Shown here: positions 58,790-64,000 of the stretch, piece by piece | How positions within the stretch are numbered: the stretch's first letter is position 1 | Layout: every line of letters begins with the position of its first letter | Source: Clytia hemisphaerica | Lineage: Eukaryota > Cnidaria > Hydrozoa > Leptothecata > Clytiidae | Direction: 5' to 3' | Assembly: GCA_902728285.1 (NCBI GenBank) | Contig: CACVBU010001141.1 | Coordinates: 700,295 to 764,294, forward strand | Length of the DNA stretch: 64,000 nt | Made by a program: the position numbers and the translations under genes | Notes under the pieces: generated by a model | The model's database searches: none | What the model saw: the letters and a program-made list of their open reading frames with translations, nothing else | Told to the model about the DNA's origin: nothing

Positions 58790-59980
58790 TTAAAGAATGT
58801 CCGGAATATTTGCTTCTTCAGCATTATCATCAATAAGTTTTGGTTTTTCAATAACCACTGGATCCACGACCACTGGGTCAATAATTGGGTCTGGTACTGG
58901 ATCAATGATCAGTTCTGATGGTAGTGAACCAATGATTTCATCTGATGGTATTTGATCAATGGTCAGTTCTGGTTCTGGACCAACTGGGTTAGCAATTTGG
59001 TTTGGTACTGGATCAATGATCAGATCTAATCGTAGCGGACCCTCGATTAAACCTGACGGTACTGGATCAACTAGCAGTTCAGGTACTGGATCAACTATCA
59101 GTTCACGTACTGGATTAACTATCAGTTCAGGTACTGGATTAACTATCAGTTCAGGTACTGGATCAACTATCAGTTCAGGTACTGGATCAACTATCAGGTT
59201 AGGTACAGGATTAACTTTCAGCTCAGGTACTGGATTAACTATCAGTTCAGGTAAAGGATCAACTATCAGTTCAGGTACTGGATCAATAATCAGTACTGGT
59301 TTTGGTTTGATAGCTGGTAGTGTAATAACACCACCTCGGGCTGCTCTCCTTTGTGCTCTGGCAGCAGCGGTTGCTTGTCTTTTAGCCTTGGTAGTTTGAC
59401 GTTTGCCTTTCTTTACTGCCTTTGCAGCAGCTTTAGCTGCTCTTGCGGCAGCTCTGGCTTCTTTTTTGGCTTTTCGCTCAGGCATCTTTTCCTGTCTTTG
59501 TTTTCTTTTAGCTTGCCTCTCAGGACGTTTTGCCATTTTGCTTGCTTTTCGTTCCTCCATCATTTTACGAATTCCAGCCCTCATTTCACCTTTGACTTCC
59601 TGTCTAGCCGTTCTTGCTTCTGCACGTGCTGCTCTATGTCCTTGCATTCCTTCAGCTCTGCTTTCTCTGATTTCTTCTCTTGCAGCTTTGGCTTCTCCTC
59701 TGATTTGTTTGACAACAGTTCTTACTTCAGGAGATTTTTTTTCTCCTTCAGCTTTTGCTTCTGTAATGGCGCCTTTCTTTCCTTTATTGATTTCTTTATT
59801 TGCACCTCTAAATCCTGATCGAATTGCCTGTCTGTCAGATCGTTCTTGAGCTCTGTCTTCTCTGAATCCCTTTTTGGCAGTTTTTAGTTCTTTTCTTGCA
59901 CCTTTAGCTCCTCTGAGCATCGGCTCAGCACAAACATAAGCCGAAAAGGTGATTAATAGCAGAATAGTTGATGTCTTCAT
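58790..59980 (-). CDS. Secreted basic A/R/K/E-rich protein with PELIVDPV repeats
   Basis: I do not recognise the family. The 396-aa protein has a clear signal peptide (MKTSTILLLITFSAYVCA, cut near 18) and so should be secreted. Residues 19-216 are Lys/Arg/Glu/Ala-rich, low in hydrophobics and likely a long charged helix (KMMEERKASKMAKR, ARAAARAAKAAAKAVKKGKR). Residues about 224-376 are roughly 18 degenerate octapeptides of type P-E-L-I-V-D/N-P-V. The end (KLIDDNAEEANIPDIL) is acidic. No cysteine remains in the mature chain. A strongly positive half joined to a negative Pro-rich repeat suggests a matrix, adhesive or mineral-associated structural protein; that is inference only. Single exon as seen; ACTTTCAG 3 bp before the ATG could be an acceptor. 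A tandem paralogue follows at 63.5 kb. Confidence 0.85.
   Translation of the reverse strand: MKTSTILLLITFSAYVCAEPMLRGAKGARKELKTAKKGFREDRAQERSDRQAIRSGFRGANKEINKGKKGAITEAKAEGEKKSPEVRTVVKQIRGEAKAAREEIRESRAEGMQGHRAARAEARTARQEVKGEMRAGIRKMMEERKASKMAKRPERQAKRKQRQEKMPERKAKKEARAAARAAKAAAKAVKKGKRQTTKAKRQATAAARAQRRAARGGVITLPAIKPKPVLIIDPVPELIVDPLPELIVNPVPELKVNPVPNLIVDPVPELIVDPVPELIVNPVPELIVNPVRELIVDPVPELLVDPVPSGLIEGPLRLDLIIDPVPNQIANPVGPEPELTIDQIPSDEIIGSLPSELIIDPVPDPIIDPVVVDPVVIEKPKLIDDNAEEANIPDIL
59060..59290. repeat. 24-bp coding minisatellite
   Basis: On the plus strand the unit TCAGGTACTGGATCAACTAT + CAGT is repeated about nine times with few changes, encoding the octapeptide PELIVDPV on the minus strand. 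DNA identity among units is higher than needed for the protein, which points to recent expansion by slippage or unequal exchange. Because units are multiples of 3, the opposite strand also stays open (plus 58959-59399); I regard that frame as a shadow. Confidence 0.9.
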
Positions 59981-60246
59981 AGCTGAAAGTTGTTCTTGTT
60001 GATCAAAGTTGTTTATGTATGATTATTAGCTACTTGTCTCCCATATTTGTACTCAACTTGTTAATCCTTGCGGAAGTTTAGATTCCCTTTCATCTTCATT
60101 CTTCAATAAGACTTATTGTGCTCCCGTTTTTCCTTTTTCTTACACGCGTCCTGATTACTTGTAATGGCAGATGGTATCTAATTAGAGGCGGACATCTAAT
60201 TAGAGGTGATAATTGAATCAAAGACACAAAAATAGGTCAGACATAA

Positions 60247-60410
60247 ATGACAGACAATGTATTTGAGAAACCAGCTAAGAATTATACGGAGAATCCTTTC
60301 TTCAAAACAGTACCCAGTATAAAGACTACTGAAGGGGAAGAGGCAAGTGAAAGAGATTCGTTACTTTTAACAGAATCTTTACCCTCTGTTGATACCAATA
60401 AAAACTCTCA
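60247..60410 (+). pseudogene. Duplicated fragment of the LGR tail coding sequence
   Basis: About 160 bp nearly identical to 57047-57210 of LGR exon 10. Both read MTDNVFE(T/K)PAKNYTENPF then a Glu/Ser-rich stretch to SLPSVDTN. Differences are few (Thr/Lys, Leu/Pro, Arg/Lys and similar). Similarity starts and stops abruptly, with no splice sites or start context, so it is a partial duplicate 3.2 kb downstream, beyond the secreted-protein gene. It is likely non-functional. Confidence 0.85.
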
Positions 60411-60429
60411 AAAAGTAGAAGCTGAAAAT

Positions 60430-61146
60430 ACCGCGTTACTTCGAATAAATGCCCTTCGAATAAACGCCCCTCCATACAAGAAAAATCTTCAATAATCACC
60501 TCTTCGAATAAATGCCTCCCCTAAGGACTAGGGGATAAATGCCTCCCCTAAGGACTAGGGGGCATCTATTGAAGCAGGTAGCTGTAAGGAAGAATCAGTT
60601 GAAGGGGAACTTAGTCAAAACATCTGTTGATAATTGTATAATTCTTTTAGTACTGTATTGTAGCTAATTTTGACCCATTTTTACATCTCTAAAATTACAT
60701 ATTTTAACTGAAAGAAAACCAAAAGACAAATACTCACATTCACTTTATTAGTACTAGTAATAACATAGTTTAGAGGGTGATTTGGGATTAATAACCCCTC
60801 GTTTCATTGAAAACACTTCAAAATAGCCCTACCCGAGAATACCATGTTATTCCACGTTAATTATATGGTCAAAAAAAGAATTGAAGAACACTCAATCGCT
60901 ATTCTTTTCTAAACTTATAAAAACATTCGAAACTATAAAAAACATTCGACTGACACTCTTATTTTGATTGGCTTAAAAATTTCGTACGATATTTTATTAA
61001 CCAATCAAAATATCGTACGATACTTTTATTTCAACCAATAGAAATTTTTGTTTACATCAGGGCGATTACAAAAAAGCGGGGCTATTACGGATTTATCGCC
61101 CCGCTCGTCCTTTACAAATCTAAGCTAAATGTAATCAACCATATAA
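60430..61146. other. Gene-free stretch with CGAATAAA(C/T)GCC motifs
   Basis: CGAATAAATGCC/CGAATAAACGCC words cluster at 60440-60520 and again at 61795-61820, bracketing the TTAA MITE; possibly the ends of an older element. A 27-bp unit ending CCCTAAGGACTAGGG is repeated twice at about 60511-60563. No coding signal. Confidence 0.4.
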
Positions 61147-61735
61147 TTAACTCTTTAAGTGCCACGGTCATTTTTTTCTAAGTTTTTTAAAGAAAATCGC
61201 TAGTTCAAACTTTAAAGGCTCATATCTCCGGATCTAGAAGGAGTTAGAAGCTCGTTTATAGTCTGTCGGATAGCTTAAAGTCTCCTCTTTCTTTTAGGCG
61301 CCTTCGGCGCCACCCAATTTTGGAAGGGCGGGTTGGACGGCTAAGGGGGGGGGGTAGGTGAGGGAAATTAAAGCAGTCTGCTGCGCAGACCTGACTGAAT
61401 GATAGAAAGGTGCCGAGTGGTAAAACTTCAAACTAATTCGCTGGAGTACAAAATCAAGTAAATGAGGGCCAAATTTGGAGGTTCTTGGATCAATTGTTGA
61501 CCAAAAATGATCAAAAACGGTCAAAATCTTAAAAAAGTGGATTTTTGTGAAATGTTTTAATTTTTTTAATTTTTAGCTTAAAAACTTGCTGAAAAGACTC
61601 ACTTTTGCTTGGCCATGAAGCCCAATCCGATTTCTACGAGTTAGACCAAAAATGATGATTTGTAACTCAAACTGGGCATTACAGGAGGGCGAAGCCAATG
61701 TCTGATATATACGACATTGGCACTTAAAGGGTTAA
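61147..61735. mobile_element. TTAA/CTCTTTAAGTGCC MITE, long copy
   Basis: Begins TTAACTCTTTAAGTGCCAC and ends GGCACTTAAAGGGTTAA. TTAA is present at both ends (61147-61150, 61731-61735 region). Shares its outer 170 bp and its last 45 bp with the 280-bp copy at 38764; the extra middle contains GGCGCCTTCGGCGCC and a G run. The open frame at minus 61294-61524 is not a gene. Confidence 0.85.
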
Positions 61736-62259
61736 AGTGACCTTGGTTAAAAAACTATTTGATAAACGCCGCCTTCTTTTAAACGCGAAGGGCGTTCGAA
61801 TAAACGCTCGAATAAATATTTGGAAAATAAATTTTGTAAATGAAATGAGAATAGTTTTTGAAAAAGCAAATTCAAATGCAAAATAGAAGTTTATTTTTTA
61901 TTAATCAAGACTAGTACTCAAATAAACGTAGATGGGTACGGGTAAATGTTGCTCTCAAGAGTGCAATTGATCTTTCCATAAAGGGTTATAAAATATATAA
62001 AGTCTAGTTTCGATTCTTTCATAGCATAAACAGCCGAACCCCTTTTTTTTTCTTAAAACCTTCAGCTGAAGCATAACAATCCTGGAGTCTCAAACTTCTC
62101 TCAAACTTCGGGCTTCCCTAAAAAGGGGCCCCCAGCAGTTTGCGTGAATTCGTGAATGGATCTTTTCGGTTGCGTGAATGCGTAAAAATTGAAATAAAAT
62201 GCGTAACGTAAATGCAAGAATTCGAAAAACTTGCGTGAACGTGAAAATCAACTTTTTGA
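61736..62259. other. Gene-free stretch
   Basis: AT-rich, with CGAATAAACGC words near 61797 and GCGTGAA words at 62140-62240. No coding region or RNA gene recognised. Confidence 0.35.
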
Positions 62260-62694
62260 TAGACCTTTTCATAAATTACGTCATGAACATCACTTGCCTC
62301 GTTTTGAAATTATTAACAAGGGGATTAACACCCAGCTGATTTAATCAAAACTACTACTACTACTCATTCGACTAGCAAACTAGTCTGTTAATTAATCATG
62401 TCAGAGGGCGAGAACATAAAGGCGGCGGGCGTTTGCTAGAATAGGAGCTGCGTAGGAGAACGAGCAAAACTTGGTGAGAGGCTGCTGATTAACAGCTTTC
62501 AGCCCTTGCCGCAGACAAAATTTCTTCCTACGCTTACCTAACTCCTACGCTTACCTTTCCCGCTTGATACCGTTCCAGCCCGACTGGGGTGCCAGTCTAA
62601 GAAATCATTTAAAGTCTCAAGGGACATAGTTACCATAGTAATAGTTTGAATACGAGGCAAGTGATGTTCGTGACGTAAATTATGAAAAGGTCTA
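62260..62694. mobile_element. 431-bp MITE with TA target duplication
   Basis: Positions 62262-62692 begin GACCTTTTCATAAATTACGT and end with the complement; the ends are inverted over about 46 bp with about three mismatches (shared core GAACATCACTTGCCTCGT). TA lies on both sides (62260-62261, 62693-62694), as in Tc1/mariner elements. It was inserted into a GCGTGAA-rich repeat, whose words continue at 62696 and 62833. Confidence 0.8.
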
Positions 62695-63248
62695 TTGCGT
62701 GATAGCAAGCATCTCACGAAAAACCGGGATATATTTTTTTGAATTTTCTCTTTATCTGCTGATTATGTGCAAAATTCCCGATTTTCAAATGTAATGACTT
62801 TTCCCGTAAAGATTTTCCGTTCCTAAAAAAAATGCGTGATTGCGTGAATCGAGGATCCACACTGTAGTAGCCTCTTAAAGGTTCCATTACAACCCTTCAA
62901 ATAGACAATGTTATCGTCCGTTACAGTGATAGTAAAGGTGGGAAAATATGGCGGTATGGCGTTATAGCGGTATACGGAAAAAAATCGGCGGGAGAGTTTC
63001 GAAGAAAAGACTGGCAACTCTACCGACTGTAAACTCTTTTCGGCAAAGAAAACAGTTTGCGAATTTGGGCTTTTCTCTTAGATAGTGATTCGTCTTAGAC
63101 TATAGCATAGTCTACCCTTAAAAGTATCCCACGCAAGAAAGTAAAAAATTACATAACAGCTTCCGGGATGAAAAGCTCAGGTCACAAGAGCGGTAGATAC
63201 ACATAAAAATAAAACAACAGTTTTTTCATAATAAATATTTCATTTTTC

Positions 63249-63254
63249 TTTATT
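63249..63254 (-). terminator. Polyadenylation signal of secreted-protein gene 2
   Basis: AATAAA in CCAATAAAGAAAAATG, about 275 bp after the stop at 63529. The surrounding 50 bp match the corresponding region of gene 1 (58253-58310), showing that the duplication included the 3' UTR end. Confidence 0.6.
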
Positions 63255-63528
63255 GGTTGGTAAATATGTCAAAGTTACAAAAAAACTCGTAGTGCATAAA
63301 TGCTGAAATGTTTAGAGATAAAAGAAAATCAAGAGGAAAAGTAAAAGATATCAAGTGCATTCTGTTCACGCATAAACTAAAAGCGAATAGAGAGACGGGA
63401 CGAGTATTGAAAAATAAGATTTTGGATGTATTAAATTACTCGAAATAAAAGTTTTTAAAGTTCTCAAGATTGTGTTAAAACGAAGTAACATTGCACTAAA
63501 GAATTTCAGTAGCCAACAATCATTACAT

Positions 63529-64000
63529 TTACATTGGTTGGACGACTATTGGTTCGATAACAACACCTCGAGCTGCTCTCCTTTCTGCTCTGGCGGCACG
63601 GGCTGCTTCACGCTTGGCTTCTCTTTCGGCGACTTTGGCTGCTCTGGCTGCTTTGGCGGCTGCTCTGGCTGCTCTGGCGGCTACTCTGGCTTCCATCTTT
63701 TCTTTCTTGGCAGCTTTCTTGGTGGCTCTTTCTTCTCTTTTGGCTTTTCGCTCAGCCATCTTTTCCTGTTTTTGTTTTCTATTAGCTTGTCCCTCAGCAC
63801 GTTTTGCCATTTTGCTTTTTTTTCGTTCTTCCATCATCTTGCGAATTCCAGCCTTCATTTCACCTTTGACTCCCTGTCTGGCAGTTCTTGCTTCTGCACG
63901 TCCTTCTCGGTGTCCTTGCATTCCTTCAGCTCTGCTTTTTCTGATTTCTTCTCTTGCAGCTTGGGCTTCTCCTCTGATTTGTTTGACAGCAGTTCTTACT
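63529..64000 (-). CDS. Paralogue of the secreted basic protein, no repeat domain (partial)
   Basis: The frame is open from the window edge to TAA at 63529-63531 (157 codons plus one base seen; the 5' end is outside). It matches residues from about 86 of the 58.8-kb protein: VRTAVKQIRGE, REEIRKSRAEGMQGHRE, KGEMKAGIRKMMEERK, then Ala/Arg/Lys-rich ARAARAAAKAARAAK. After RRAARGVV it ends quickly with IEPIVVQPM, where the paralogue enters its octapeptide array. So the two genes share the basic part and 3' UTR but differ in the repeat domain. Function unknown. The real start, and presumably the signal peptide, lie beyond 64000. Confidence 0.85.
   Translation of the reverse strand, partial: VRTAVKQIRGEAQAAREEIRKSRAEGMQGHREGRAEARTARQGVKGEMKAGIRKMMEERKKSKMAKRAEGQANRKQKQEKMAERKAKREERATKKAAKKEKMEARVAARAARAAAKAARAAKVAEREAKREAARAARAERRAARGVVIEPIVVQPM

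Noticed and set aside
58959-59849. Long plus-strand open frames opposite the secreted-protein gene (up to 155 codons)
   Set aside because: They mirror the 24-bp repeat and the codon bias of the minus-strand gene; they read as Ser/Gly/Thr or Cys/Phe/Ser low-complexity and have no independent support.
1-64000. tRNA, rRNA, CRISPR or bacterial operon features
   Set aside because: No cloverleaf with consensus A and B boxes, no rRNA stretch and no spacer-repeat array were found by reading; the sequence is an intron-bearing animal genome.

Overview
The window is nuclear DNA of an animal, most likely an aquatic invertebrate. The evidence is spliced genes with GT-AG introns, a glycoprotein-hormone-receptor-type LGR, a class C and a class A GPCR, a mitochondrial ATP synthase b subunit with a presequence, a CR1-like LINE with PHD and APE domains, and many short non-autonomous DNA transposons. 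By eye it is AT-rich, apart from G-run transposon ends. Intron-poor GPCR genes beside intron-rich housekeeping genes and this transposon mix would suit a cnidarian or another early-branching or marine invertebrate, but the sequence alone does not settle the phylum.

Layout. (1) 3.5-35.9 kb, minus strand: a DDHD1-type phosphatidic-acid-preferring phospholipase A1, which I joined from 13 exons in consistent phase (676 aa). Two of its introns are very large. The 9.5-kb intron 11 holds an intronless class A GPCR (10.2-11.3 kb, plus strand), a class C GPCR relic (4.8-5.1 kb, plus strand), a 5'-truncated LINE and tandem duplications. The 13.5-kb intron 4 holds a complete intronless class C (mGluR-like) GPCR (21.1-23.7 kb, plus strand), a degenerate higher-order tandem array and several transposons. 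(2) 36.3-37.0 kb, minus strand: single-exon ATP5PB, directly upstream of the phospholipase on the same strand. (3) 37.5-44.3 kb: a pile of nested transposons (two G-rich terminal-repeat elements, a TTAA MITE, a foldback element with tandem-repeat arms) and a nearly full-length CR1-like LINE whose ORF opens with a 2A-like NPGP motif. (4) 44.3-48.2 kb: no gene recognised; local duplications and a DNA transposon with 5-bp target duplication. (5) 48.6-57.3 kb, plus strand: a 10-exon LGR receptor (919 aa) with the exon plan of vertebrate FSHR/TSHR. (6) 58.8-64.0 kb, minus strand: two tandem paralogues of a secreted, very basic Ala/Arg/Lys/Glu-rich protein. One carries an extra domain of about 18 octapeptide-like PELIVDPV repeats; the other, cut by the window edge, does not. 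A copy of the LGR tail coding sequence lies between them.

Functional picture. The window mixes lipid-mediator metabolism, mitochondrial energy production, three receptor loci and a small family of structural or matrix-type secreted proteins. No cassette-like system (CRISPR, toxin, phage, operon) is visible. The most unusual points are the GPCR genes nested antisense inside a phospholipase gene, and the fast-evolving bipartite secreted protein pair.
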